From: Prochlorococcus sp. AG-355-P07
GTDB lineage: Bacteria > Cyanobacteriota > Cyanobacteriia > PCC-6307 > Cyanobiaceae
DNA: 64,000 bases
Assembly (NCBI GenBank): GCA_003280575.1
Contig: QCEN01000001.1
Location: 186,001-250,000, forward strand
Reading direction: 5' to 3'
The notes under the pieces are model-generated. The model did no database searches and was not told where the DNA came from. It worked only from the letters and a program-made list of their open reading frames with translations. Positions 37,906-46,022 of the stretch are shown here, piece by piece. How positions within the stretch are numbered: the first letter of the stretch is position 1; every line of letters starts with the position of its first letter. A program made the translations under genes and the position numbers.

Positions 37906-38379
37906 ATGTTAAGTAAATTCATCAATTTTTTTCTAGATAAAAAATCCCCAATGACAGTTTATGCTCACTGCGATGGTCCTTGTGGTGTTTACGACCCAGC
38001 ATCTACGAGAGTTTCTGCTGAAGCAGTTTTATCAATGACAAAAAAACTTATTGCATTAGAAGCTCCTTCAAGCACTGATTCAGCAGAGTGGGCTGCATAC
38101 AGTAATACATTTTCTAGATATGTTGCAGTTAAAGAAGAGCAAGCAAAAGAAACAAAGAAAGAGATTCTAATTTTGTGGACAGATTACTTTAAACCAGTTC
38201 ACTTAGAAACTTATCCAGACTTACATGAAACCATTTGGAAGGCGGCCAAATTATGCAGTGCATGCAAAGTTAATATTGACTTAGCCCAAGCAGAAGAGCT
38301 AATGAGTTATGTAGAAAAAATTCATAATATTTTCTGGGCTTCAAAAGGAAGATCAGACGCTTTTGTAAAAGCTAGTTAA
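37906..38379 (+). CDS. sodN: Nickel superoxide dismutase
   Basis: This enzyme disproportionates superoxide with nickel. The 157-residue precursor has a 20-residue leader ending TVYA, followed by the nickel hook HCDGPCGVY, in which His1, Cys2 and Cys6 (mature numbering) bind the metal. The remaining helices (SAEAVLSMTKKLIAL, KLCSACKVNIDL) match known NiSOD. The leader must be removed by a peptidase; sodX, directly downstream, is the expected one. The sodT transporter gene follows on the opposite strand. Confidence 0.97.
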   Translation: MLSKFINFFLDKKSPMTVYAHCDGPCGVYDPASTRVSAEAVLSMTKKLIALEAPSSTDSAEWAAYSNTFSRYVAVKEEQAKETKKEILILWTDYFKPVHLETYPDLHETIWKAAKLCSACKVNIDLAQAEELMSYVEKIHNIFWASKGRSDAFVKAS

Positions 38380-38411
38380 TAAGAGTTATTTCTAAAAGTT
38401 TTTTTGATTTT

Positions 38412-38780
38412 ATTTTATTTTTTTTAGGTTTAAGAAAAACCGCGATTATTAGTGGTGAATCGATGTTTCCTTACCTAAAAGAAGGTGATATTGTATTTTT
38501 TAAAAAATATAAAAAAAATAAATCAATACTTAAAAATCGACAAATAGTTATTTTTAATCATCCATTTAAAAATAAAAACCTAATAAAAAGGATAAACTCA
38601 GTAAATCAACATAACATTGAGGTTATTGGAGACAATATTGAATTTAGCGAAGATAGTAATAAATTTGGATTAATCAATAACGAAAAAATAATTGGGATTG
38701 TCACCTCTAAATTAATTATTCCTAAATTAAAAAATTTTTTAATTCAAAAAAACAGAAGCACTTCTTTGAATCCAAAATAA
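38412..38780 (+). CDS. sodX: NiSOD maturation peptidase SodX (start unresolved)
   Basis: This S26-like peptidase likely removes the SodN leader. The frame reads ISGESMFPYLKEGDIVF and RQIVIFNHPFK; the catalytic Ser is in GESM, and a Lys lies in LIKRINSV. The ATG of this frame at 38463 directly follows the Ser codon (38460-38462), so it cannot be the real start. From the upstream TAG at 38373 to the Ser there is no ATG, GTG, TTG or CTG in frame. I give ATT at 38412 as one possible start. A TTG at 38404 is one frame off and would fit if the T8 run at 38418-38425 gained one base. Its 3' end overlaps sodT by 42 bp. Confidence 0.75.
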   Translation: MLFFLGLRKTAIISGESMFPYLKEGDIVFFKKYKKNKSILKNRQIVIFNHPFKNKNLIKRINSVNQHNIEVIGDNIEFSEDSNKFGLINNEKIIGIVTSKLIIPKLKNFLIQKNRSTSLNPK

Positions 38781-39410
38781 TCCCAAAGAAAAGGAAAGCC
38801 CTCCTGCTGCAGCTATTAATCTTTTAATAAATTTTTGACTTGCTTTAAAGGTGGTAACAGATATTAAACAAGTAAAAAGATTCATACTTATGAGTGAACC
38901 AATCAAATATGAAATCAAATATAAGCAAGCGCTTGTTAGAGGTAGTGCTAAAGCAGGAAGAACTGCAAGAAAATGTGAACCTCCAGCTATACCGTGTAGC
39001 AAGCCTAAACCAGTCAAAGCATGTGAGTGCTTATTGTTATTTTTTTGTTCCTTAACATGAAAGTGAAAGTGACGATGGGCAATTCCATTCTCATGCTTAT
39101 GGGCATGCGAGTGAATACTTAATTTAAAAGAATTTTTTATAGCAAATACTCCAACAATTAGAAGTGAAATTCCTACTAGGAATTCGGCAATACTAGAAAA
39201 TTTGTTTAATGGCGTAATATCCTTAATAAAAATCGCTAGAAAAGCTAACAAGAGTACTCCTGAAGAATGTCCCAAGCCCCATGAGAAACTATTTTTAAGA
39301 GCTTTTTGAGGATTATTTATCGCAGCCGGTGCCATTGCAATTAGATGATCAGCGCCACTAACTACATGAACAAATCCTGCGACTATACCTGTTAAAATTA
39401 CAGCTTGCAT
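38739..39410 (-). CDS. sodT: Nickel transporter SodT (NicO/HupE-like)
   Basis: This 223-residue protein has about six membrane helices. The first contains GFVHVVSGADHLIAM and the fourth GLGLLHGIAGGSHFL, the paired His motifs seen in HupE/UreJ and NicO nickel transporters. Between them is a His-rich cytoplasmic loop (HSHAHKHENGIAHRHFHFH). Its placement beside sodN and sodX matches the sod module of marine cyanobacteria, so it probably supplies nickel to SodN. The exact metal is inferred from motif and context. It lies 55 bp downstream of trpC in the same direction. Confidence 0.85.
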   Translation of the reverse strand: MQAVILTGIVAGFVHVVSGADHLIAMAPAAINNPQKALKNSFSWGLGHSSGVLLLAFLAIFIKDITPLNKFSSIAEFLVGISLLIVGVFAIKNSFKLSIHSHAHKHENGIAHRHFHFHVKEQKNNNKHSHALTGLGLLHGIAGGSHFLAVLPALALPLTSACLYLISYLIGSLISMNLFTCLISVTTFKASQKFIKRLIAAAGGLSFSLGLFWIQRSASVFLN

Positions 39411-39465
39411 ATATATTCAGTACAACTCTGTTTATTAAATTTTATAGCACGATTTGAAGTCAATA

Positions 39466-40353
39466 TTAAATTGAGTTAAATAATTTCTTGAACGATTGTT
39501 CAATATCAGCCTCTCTCATAAAAGTTTCACCAATTAATACTCCCATGATTCCAATAGATCTAAGCGATTTTAAATCTTCGGCACAATTAATTCCGGATTC
39601 ACTTATGGGAATAATATTTTGTTTTAAAAATATATCTGCATATGTATGCATTAATTCTATTGATGTTTTTAAATCCGTTTTAAAAGTCTTTAAGTCCCTG
39701 TTATTTATTCCAATCAAATTAAAAGATTTTAACTTTAGAATCCTTTCCAATTCATTAGAGTTATGGACTTCAACAAGAACACTCATCTTTAAATTATCAG
39801 CTATTTTCTTTAAATAAATTAAATCATCATCACTTAAAATCGCAGCGATTAATAATATTGCATCAGCACCAGATACCCTTGCTTTATAAATCTGATAAGC
39901 AGAAATAATAAAATCTTTGCAGAGGAGAGGGAGATTAGTTGATTTCCTTACAGTTTCGAGTATTTCATAACTACCTTGAAAAAACCTTTTATCGGTAAGT
40001 ACTGAAATACATGATGCACCTAATCCTTCATAGCAAATTGCTATGTCTTCAGGATTGAAATCTTTTCTAATAACTCCTTTACTCGGACTAGCTTTTTTTA
40101 TTTCAGCAATAACTCCTGGTTTTATTTTTGACTCCAAGATATTTTTGTAAAAATCTTTGGGAGTAGGAAGTTTTTCAATCTTTTTGATGAGATCTTCTAA
40201 AGAGACTATTTTTTTAAAATTCTTAATTTCAATATCCTTGTGCCATATAATTTCTTCAAGAATGTTTTTTGCTTGTGCTTCTCTATGAGGTACAGCATAT
40301 TCTAAATTTTCTACCCTTACTGTTGGATTAGGTGGCCTGCGTCTTATCTCCAT
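39466..40353 (-). CDS. trpC: Indole-3-glycerol phosphate synthase
   Basis: TrpC closes the indole ring in tryptophan synthesis. The 295-residue TIM barrel has [70 protein letters not shown] and SESGINC. An N-terminal segment of about 35 residues ([19 protein letters not shown]) extends beyond E. coli TrpC and is common in cyanobacteria. It lies 12 bp downstream of lpdA. Confidence 0.96.
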   Translation of the reverse strand: MEIRRRPPNPTVRVENLEYAVPHREAQAKNILEEIIWHKDIEIKNFKKIVSLEDLIKKIEKLPTPKDFYKNILESKIKPGVIAEIKKASPSKGVIRKDFNPEDIAICYEGLGASCISVLTDKRFFQGSYEILETVRKSTNLPLLCKDFIISAYQIYKARVSGADAILLIAAILSDDDLIYLKKIADNLKMSVLVEVHNSNELERILKLKSFNLIGINNRDLKTFKTDLKTSIELMHTYADIFLKQNIIPISESGINCAEDLKSLRSIGIMGVLIGETFMREADIEQSFKKLFNSI

Positions 40354-40365
40354 TAATTTTAGATA

Positions 40366-41805
40366 TTATTTTATTTGAGAAGCCGCCTGTTTATATGCGA
40401 CCTCAACTACTTCACTAAGAGTAGGATGAGTATGAACTTCCTTAGATAATTCAATTACATCTTGGTTTCTTGAAATAGCGTTCGAAATTTCTTGAATTAA
40501 ATCAGCTGCATGTAACCCAAAAATATGAGCTCCTAATACCTTCCCATTATCTTTGTTGAAAATCAACTTTAGCAATCCATCACTCTCTAATTCAGCCAAT
40601 GCTTTTGAATTAGCCTTAAAGAAACTTTTGACAACTCCCAAAGTAAAATTTTCTTTTATAGATGTCTCTTTAGCTTCAACTTCAGAGAGACCAACTGAAC
40701 TTATCTCTGGGTGAGTAAAAGTTGCTGCGGGGATACTTTTATAGTTAATTTCGACATTACCACCGCAAATATTATCAACAGCAATTGTACCCTGCGCAGC
40801 AGCTGTATGGGCAAGCATTAGTTTGCCCGTTACATCTCCAACAGCCCAAATGTTAGGTATTATTTCATCACCATTCTTAACTCTCATTTGATCATCTACA
40901 GGAATGAAACCTTTTACTGTTTCGATACCAACCGACTCAAGATTTAAGTTATTACTATTAGGACTTCTGCCAGTTGCGACTAGTACAGCGTCAACTTCTA
41001 AAGTTTCTACAACTTCTTTAGATTTTGCATCAGTCAGTTCTATTTTTACAGGGCATCCAGGTGTTATTTTTGTCGCAAAGACATTTGATTTTGTGTCTAT
41101 ATCTCTTGCTTGAATAAGGTTCTTCTTAGCAATTTTAGTGATGTCTGGATCAAATGTTGGCATAATATTCTCCAAAGCCTCGATCATGGTAACTTCACAA
41201 CCAAGCGCGGTATAAACATCAGCAAATTCTAGTCCTATATATCCGCTTCCAATAATTGCTATCCACCTTGGAAGCCACTCGAGTTTAACCGCATCATCGC
41301 TAGTAAATACGGTCCTATTATCCAAAGTTATTCCACGGGGCACAAAAGGAGAAGAGCCTGTTGCTATAACAATATTCTTACATGTGAAAATTTTATCAAT
41401 TCCGTTTTTATCTCTTACACCTACTTTTTGATTTCCTTCAATTCTTCCAATTCCCAAAATAATTTCAACTCCGCTCCTTTTAAGAGTTTTTGTTAAATTC
41501 TCTCTAACATTTAAAACTAAATTATTTGCATGATCTGCAATTTTTGATCTCTCGAACCTTACTGGTGAAGCATGTATACCAAATTTAGCTAAATGTTCAT
41601 AATTAGCTATTTCTCTAACTTTTCCACTTGCAGCCAAAAGAGCTTTAGATGGAACACAACCCTTGTTAACACAAGTGCCCCCCATATCAGAAGATTCTAC
41701 TATTGCAACTTTCAGTCCCTTAACAGCAGCATGTTTAGCGGCATCAAAACCTCCATATCCTGCTCCTATTACTATTAAATCAAAATCAAAACTTGAATCA
41801 GTCAC
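40366..41805 (-). CDS. lpdA: Dihydrolipoamide dehydrogenase (E3)
   Basis: E3 reoxidises dihydrolipoamide in the pyruvate dehydrogenase and glycine cleavage complexes. The 479-residue protein has the FAD site IGAGYGGFDAAKHA, the redox disulfide GGTCVNKGCVPSKALL, the NAD site AIIGSGYIGLEFADVY, WAVGDVTG, and the C-terminal His-Glu in EVHTHPTLSEVVE. The start overlaps the upstream methyltransferase stop by 4 bp. pdhA, another subunit of the complex, is at 30799. Confidence 0.96.
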   Translation of the reverse strand: MTDSSFDFDLIVIGAGYGGFDAAKHAAVKGLKVAIVESSDMGGTCVNKGCVPSKALLAASGKVREIANYEHLAKFGIHASPVRFERSKIADHANNLVLNVRENLTKTLKRSGVEIILGIGRIEGNQKVGVRDKNGIDKIFTCKNIVIATGSSPFVPRGITLDNRTVFTSDDAVKLEWLPRWIAIIGSGYIGLEFADVYTALGCEVTMIEALENIMPTFDPDITKIAKKNLIQARDIDTKSNVFATKITPGCPVKIELTDAKSKEVVETLEVDAVLVATGRSPNSNNLNLESVGIETVKGFIPVDDQMRVKNGDEIIPNIWAVGDVTGKLMLAHTAAAQGTIAVDNICGGNVEINYKSIPAATFTHPEISSVGLSEVEAKETSIKENFTLGVVKSFFKANSKALAELESDGLLKLIFNKDNGKVLGAHIFGLHAADLIQEISNAISRNQDVIELSKEVHTHPTLSEVVEVAYKQAASQIK

Positions 41806-42665
41806 TTTTTATTTATTAATTTAGATGTGTATGCGACTCTTTTTCGTTCTAGTAATAACGGAACTGCAACACAAGCCACATTCAATGATTCTACAATCTC
41901 ACTATGCGGAATTGTAATTGTTTCATTAAAAGCTTCTTGAATTTTTTTATGAATACCTTGACCTTCATTACCCAAAATTAATGCTGTACGTCTAGACCAA
42001 TCAACTTCCCAGTAAGGTTTTGAAGGTTTTTTTGAACTCTCATTATGGCTACTAGTAGAGAAAATCTTAAATCCTACATTTGATAATTCAGACAAAGACT
42101 TAAGTAAAGAGTTTAATATTTCTTCTTCAATGCCATCAAATCTTAAAAATGGCAGATGAAAAACTGCACCTGAGGATGCTCTTAATACCTTTTGACCTAA
42201 TGGGTGCGCACCTCCAGCTAAAAAAATTGCATTAACACCCGCAGCTAAAGCGGTTCTAAATAGATTACCCATATTCCCAGGATCTTGAATTCTGTCTAGA
42301 ACAAGAACAAAATCATCTTTTCTATTAAATTGATAATTAGGTATTGCTGAAATCTCTACTAAAGCTGCTATTCCATCTGGATTGATTGTTGAAATCGCAG
42401 ATGCCAAGACTTCCTCTGAGACAATATTTATTAATGACTCATCAAATTTTTTGCTTAGATTTTGATTCTTTCTTAGCCATTTTTCGGTAACTAAAATCTT
42501 AGAGGGATTTTTTCCAGACTTCAGCAATTCTTCAATGAGATGTGTACCCTCTATGCAAAAAAAGTCTTGATCTTTTGGAGATGATCCTCTCTTAAATGAT
42601 CTAAATCTTTTAACTAGATTATTGTTTTTACTAGTTATTTTTAAAAAAGTATTTTCTATGAGTAT
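41802..42665 (-). CDS. SpoU/TrmH-family RNA 2'-O-methyltransferase, non-canonical start
   Basis: The SpoU methyltransferase makes ribose methylations in rRNA or tRNA. The catalytic part has FVLVLDRIQDPGNMGNLFRTALAAGV, ALILGNEGQG and PHSEIVESLNVACV, the three SpoU motifs. The first usual start codon is TTG at 42525-42527, but clear coding similarity continues upstream: ITSKNNNLVKRFRSFKRG and DFFCIEGTHLIEELLK form the L30e-like substrate-binding domain. No ATG, GTG, TTG or CTG occurs in frame upstream of that TTG. Starting at ATA 42665 gives 287 residues, a normal length. Whether ATA, or a lost ATG, is the true start is open. It overlaps lpdA by 4 bp. Confidence 0.83.
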   Translation of the reverse strand: MLIENTFLKITSKNNNLVKRFRSFKRGSSPKDQDFFCIEGTHLIEELLKSGKNPSKILVTEKWLRKNQNLSKKFDESLINIVSEEVLASAISTINPDGIAALVEISAIPNYQFNRKDDFVLVLDRIQDPGNMGNLFRTALAAGVNAIFLAGGAHPLGQKVLRASSGAVFHLPFLRFDGIEEEILNSLLKSLSELSNVGFKIFSTSSHNESSKKPSKPYWEVDWSRRTALILGNEGQGIHKKIQEAFNETITIPHSEIVESLNVACVAVPLLLERKRVAYTSKLINKK

Positions 42666-42848
42666 TCTGAAAAATTTGTTATCAACTATATTTTAATTAC
42701 ATAAATATTTTGATCAATTATTTATTAAATTTTTATTTCCCAAGAAATCAAAAAATACATTTTCATTTTTAATTAATATTCATGACGTTACATAGGGTGG
42801 ACTTAATATTATTAGTTTGTCATGATGGAGCTAATAAATTAAGTCTTA

Positions 42849-44219
42849 ATGATTTGCGGAAGCAAAACGAAGTCATATCTTAAATCGCAAAATTTAAAGA
42901 TTCTTGGCCAAGGCAAGTTAAATGGAATAGTTGAAATAAGTGGTGCGAAAAATTCCGCCCTAGTTTTATTAGCCTCATCATTGCTAACTAATGAAAAAAT
43001 AATTCTTGAAAATGTACCTTTTCTTACTGATATTGAAAAGATGGGGAATATCTTAAAGAATTTAGGAGTGAATTTAGTTCGTAAAAACAACAAACTAGAA
43101 ATAGATCCAACAACTATCTCAATTAAAGAACTTCCATACGAACTTGTTAAGGGATTAAGAGCTAGTTTCTTTTGTATAGGTGCACTATTAACAAAATTTG
43201 GAGAAGCTCAAGTACCGTTACCAGGTGGATGCAATATTGGTTCAAGGCCAATAGACGAGCACATTAATGGATTAATCGCGCTAGGAGCAGACATTATTAT
43301 TGAAGAGGGAATTGTAAAGGCAAAAACAAGGGGGAACAAAAATAGACTTCATGGCACTCATATTAAATTAAATTGTCCAAGTGTAGGTGCGACTGAAACT
43401 TTAATAATGGCAGCATCTTTAGCCAAAGGAAGAACTACTATTGAAAATGCTGCTAGAGAGCCTGAAGTTCAAGATTTATGCCAAATGCTTAATAAAATGG
43501 GGGCAAAAATTTATGACTCCGGTAAAGAAACAATTATTATTGATGGTGTTAATAATCTTGGCGGATGTACCCATAAAGTAATTCCAGACCGAATAGAAGC
43601 TGGAACTTTTCTAATAGCTGCTGCTGCAACTTCCTCTTCAATAACAATTTCTCCAGTAATCCCTCATCATCTTGAAGCTGTCACTAATAAGCTTCAAGAG
43701 AGTGGGAGTAAAATTACGATTAAAGGTAATTCGATTTCTATCAAGAGTAAAGAGATTAAAGGAGTAGATATTGAAACAGCTCCTTTTCCAGGCTTTCCTA
43801 CTGATTTGCAGGCACCATTTACAGCTTTAATGACAATAGCAAATGGGGAATCAAATATAACCGAAACAATTTTCGAAAACAGAATGAATCATATTTATTT
43901 ACTTAATGCAATGGGTGCCCGTATAAAACTAAACAAAAACATAGCTCACATCAAAGGTGTTAAAACAATTAAAGGAATGAATCTAGTTGGCTCAGATTTA
44001 AGGTCATCAGCTGCATTAATAATTGCAGGAATCATCGCAAAAGGTAGTAGTAAAATATATGGATTAGAACATTTAGATAGAGGTTATGAAAATTTTGAAT
44101 TAAAACTAAAAAATTTAGGTATAAAAATAACCAGAGAGGAAAGTAAAAGTACTTTTGAGAAGAATGAATATAAAATTAAAACTAAAACTGAAAAACTTTC
44201 AAAAATAGAAGCAGCATAA
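42849..44219 (+). CDS. murA: UDP-N-acetylglucosamine enolpyruvyl transferase
   Basis: MurA commits UDP-GlcNAc to peptidoglycan synthesis. The 456-residue protein has ISGAKNSALVLLASSLL (with the Lys-Asn pair near residue 37), the catalytic Cys in VPLPGGCNIGSRPIDEH, PSVGATETLIMAA, FPTDLQAPFTALM and RSSAALIIAGIIA. The Cys form is sensitive to fosfomycin in the general family. The C-terminus is extended by about 20 charged residues. The divergent region to the SpoU gene contains the promoters of both. Confidence 0.96.
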   Translation: MICGSKTKSYLKSQNLKILGQGKLNGIVEISGAKNSALVLLASSLLTNEKIILENVPFLTDIEKMGNILKNLGVNLVRKNNKLEIDPTTISIKELPYELVKGLRASFFCIGALLTKFGEAQVPLPGGCNIGSRPIDEHINGLIALGADIIIEEGIVKAKTRGNKNRLHGTHIKLNCPSVGATETLIMAASLAKGRTTIENAAREPEVQDLCQMLNKMGAKIYDSGKETIIIDGVNNLGGCTHKVIPDRIEAGTFLIAAAATSSSITISPVIPHHLEAVTNKLQESGSKITIKGNSISIKSKEIKGVDIETAPFPGFPTDLQAPFTALMTIANGESNITETIFENRMNHIYLLNAMGARIKLNKNIAHIKGVKTIKGMNLVGSDLRSSAALIIAGIIAKGSSKIYGLEHLDRGYENFELKLKNLGIKITREESKSTFEKNEYKIKTKTEKLSKIEAA

Positions 44220-44255
44220 TCTTTTCCAAAAATTTTTCAAACTAAGAAAGTTGAT

Positions 44256-44366
44256 TCAAACGTAAGCAATATTTATTAGTGAAATACAACCCAAAAATAA
44301 TATAAACAAAACTAGAAAGCGAGTAGACCAAATTTTAGTTAAACCATTAAATTTGAATTCGTTCAT
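44256..44366 (-). CDS. Micro-ORF B: 36-residue single-helix membrane protein
   Basis: The ORF encodes a short hydrophilic start (MNEFKFNGLTKIWSTR) followed by one hydrophobic helix (FLVLFILFLGCISLINIAYV). Its ATG overlaps the TGA of the upstream micro-ORF (ATGA), the typical arrangement for translational coupling. I do not recognise it; it does not match PSII, cytochrome b6f or HLIP small subunits that I know. The size, coupling and helix suggest a small membrane protein, possibly partner of the next ORF. Confidence 0.5.
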   Translation of the reverse strand: MNEFKFNGLTKIWSTRFLVLFILFLGCISLINIAYV

Positions 44367-44509
44367 GCCCAAGTTCCACTATTAGATACGAATGTTGTAA
44401 GTATAGTTACAGCAATAAAAAGATAAGGTACAAATTTAAAGGATAATTTTTTAACTTGAGTTTTAGACATTTGCTTTTTTTTCAAATATAACACAATATT
44501 ACTAATCAT
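44363..44509 (-). CDS. Micro-ORF A: 48-residue single-helix membrane protein
   Basis: The start ATG at 44507-44509 follows an unusually good Shine-Dalgarno AAAAGGAG (44518-44525) with an 8-nt spacer, rare for this genome. The product begins MISNIVLYLKKKQ and continues to MSKTQVKKLS, then one hydrophobic helix (FVPYLFIAVTILTTFV) and the tail SNSGTWA. An internal Met 13 residues later (44468-44470) is a second possible start. Its stop overlaps the start of micro-ORF B by one ATGA. The family is unknown. Confidence 0.55.
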   Translation of the reverse strand: MISNIVLYLKKKQMSKTQVKKLSFKFVPYLFIAVTILTTFVSNSGTWA

Positions 44510-44748
44510 GAAGCTATCTCCTTTTAAAAAAGACTTTTAAGCGCATTTAATCACAAAAATGTATCATAAATGTTTAAATTTTCTTTTTCCCCCTCATTTC
44601 TTGTCAGCAAATGCAATAGATAATTCTATGTTTTTATCGAAAAGATTAACTATTAACAAACGTTATCTGGATAACTGTTCCTTGACCAAAACAATAGTCA
44701 ATAAGTTGATTTTTGTTATAATAAAAAAGTTCATTTTTCAGAAGCCTT
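44471..44748. other. Mostly non-coding gap before tRNA-Leu
   Basis: Apart from the first part of micro-ORF A and its ribosome-binding site (up to 44525), I find no convincing gene here. Reading frames are short in both directions. A TATAAT-like box precedes tRNA-Leu and a TTGACC lies further upstream with non-standard spacing. Confidence 0.5.
44717..44722 (+). promoter_or_regulatory. Candidate -10 element of tRNA-Leu
   Basis: TATAAT lies 26 bp upstream of the first tRNA nucleotide, which would start transcription near 44729 and leave a 20-nt leader. It could also drive argD, which begins 5 bp after the tRNA. No clear -35 box was found. Confidence 0.5.
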
Positions 44749-44830
44749 GGGAGCGTGGTGGAATTGGTAGACGCACCGCACTCAAAATGCGGCACCTTCG
44801 GGTATGTCGGTTCAAGTCCGACCGCTCCCA
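44749..44830 (+). tRNA. tRNA-Leu (CAA)
   Basis: This 82-nt tRNA starts GGGAGCG and ends CGCTCCCA. The anticodon stem CCGCA/TGCGG encloses CTCAAAA, so the anticodon is CAA. A variable arm (CACCTTCGGGTATG region) marks it as class II, as expected for Leu. The T-arm is GTCGGTTCAAGTCCGAC. The argD start codon lies 5 bp past the gene, so tRNA processing may free the argD 5' end. Confidence 0.95.
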
Positions 44831-44835
44831 CTTTG

Positions 44836-46011
44836 ATGAATACCTATAGTCGATTCGATATATCTTTCAAAAAAGGAAAAGGTTGTTGGCTTTGGGACAA
44901 AACAGGTAAAAGGTATCTTGATGCAGTCGCTGGTATAGCAACTTGTAGTCTTGGACATAGCGATAGAGTTTTGAGAAGAAGGTTATCAACTCAACTAAAA
45001 AAGATTCAGCACATTTCTAATCTCTACAACATTGAAGAACAAGAACAATTAAGCAGAACTTTAACAAATATGAGTTGTGCTGAAAGCGTCTTCTTCTGTA
45101 ATAGTGGTGCGGAAGCAAATGAATCAGCAATTAAATTAATTAAAAAATATGGAAATAAAACATATAAAGGTAAAGAATCAATTATTCTCGCAGCAGAATC
45201 TAGCTTCCATGGAAGGACGCTTGCAACCTTGAGTGCCACTGGACAACCAAAATATCAAAAAGGTTTCGAACCAATGATTCAAGGGTTCAAATTTTTTAAA
45301 TTTAATAATTTTGGTTCGGTAAAAAAATTATTTGAAGAGTGTGAAAATAATGATCAAAAAATTTCCGGCGTTTTAGTTGAACCAATACAAGGCGAAGGCG
45401 GCGTAATTCCTGGAAGTAAAATATTTTTTAAAAGCCTGAGAGAAATATGTGATAAATATAATTCTCTTCTCATTTTAGATGAGGTCCAAAGTGGAGTAGG
45501 TCGAACTGGGAAAATGTGGGGTTATGAGAATTTAGGAATTGAACCTGATGGATTCACCCTTGCTAAAGGATTAGGAGGAGGTCATGCAATTGGAGCATTA
45601 TTGGTAAAAGAAAAAGCCAACATTTTTTCTCCCGGGGATCATGCAAGTACTTTTGGAGGGAACCCATTTGCTTGTAAAGCTGCTTTAACTGTATTAGAAG
45701 AAATAAATAGAAGAAATATTATCAATAATGTTTATCTAAGAGGGGAACAATTAAGTGCTGGGTTTGAAGAATTGTCAAAAAAATTTCCAAATATTATTAG
45801 CGGGAAAAGAGGTTTAGGTTTAATACAAGGTCTTGCGATCAATCATGATTATGCTGATGCAAAAAAAATTACATTAAAAGCTTTTGATAAAGGATTACTG
45901 GTAGTTCCTGCAGGAGGAAATGTTGTAAGAATTGTCCCACCATTAGTTATTTCTCGAAGAGAAATTAATATTCTTTTAAATAAGCTAAATTCAATTTTTG
46001 AAGAGATATAG
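44836..46011 (+). CDS. argD: Acetylornithine aminotransferase
   Basis: This PLP enzyme makes N-acetylornithine in arginine synthesis. I start it at ATG 44836 (MNTYSRFDISFKKGKG), because a longer open frame upstream runs through the tRNA-Leu gene. The 391-residue protein has FCNSGAEANESAIKL, AAESSFHGRTLATLS, LILDEVQSGVGRTGKMW, the PLP lysine in TLAKGLGGGHAIG, and PLVISRREINILL at the end. folC follows after 11 bp on the same strand. Confidence 0.95.
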   Translation: MNTYSRFDISFKKGKGCWLWDKTGKRYLDAVAGIATCSLGHSDRVLRRRLSTQLKKIQHISNLYNIEEQEQLSRTLTNMSCAESVFFCNSGAEANESAIKLIKKYGNKTYKGKESIILAAESSFHGRTLATLSATGQPKYQKGFEPMIQGFKFFKFNNFGSVKKLFEECENNDQKISGVLVEPIQGEGGVIPGSKIFFKSLREICDKYNSLLILDEVQSGVGRTGKMWGYENLGIEPDGFTLAKGLGGGHAIGALLVKEKANIFSPGDHASTFGGNPFACKAALTVLEEINRRNIINNVYLRGEQLSAGFEELSKKFPNIISGKRGLGLIQGLAINHDYADAKKITLKAFDKGLLVVPAGGNVVRIVPPLVISRREINILLNKLNSIFEEI

Positions 46012-46022
46012 CAATTTAAATT

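Noticed and set aside
42782-42883. 33-codon plus-strand ORF (MTLHRVDLILL) overlapping the murA start
   Set aside because: Short, overlaps murA out of frame, and has no ribosome-binding site; likely chance.
44755-44835. Upstream extension of argD to 44755
   Set aside because: The extra 27 codons are translated tRNA-Leu sequence; the ATG at 44836 gives a normal ArgD.
44559-44849. 96-codon plus-strand ORF before argD
   Set aside because: It runs through tRNA-Leu and has no family features; the sequence is explained by the tRNA.
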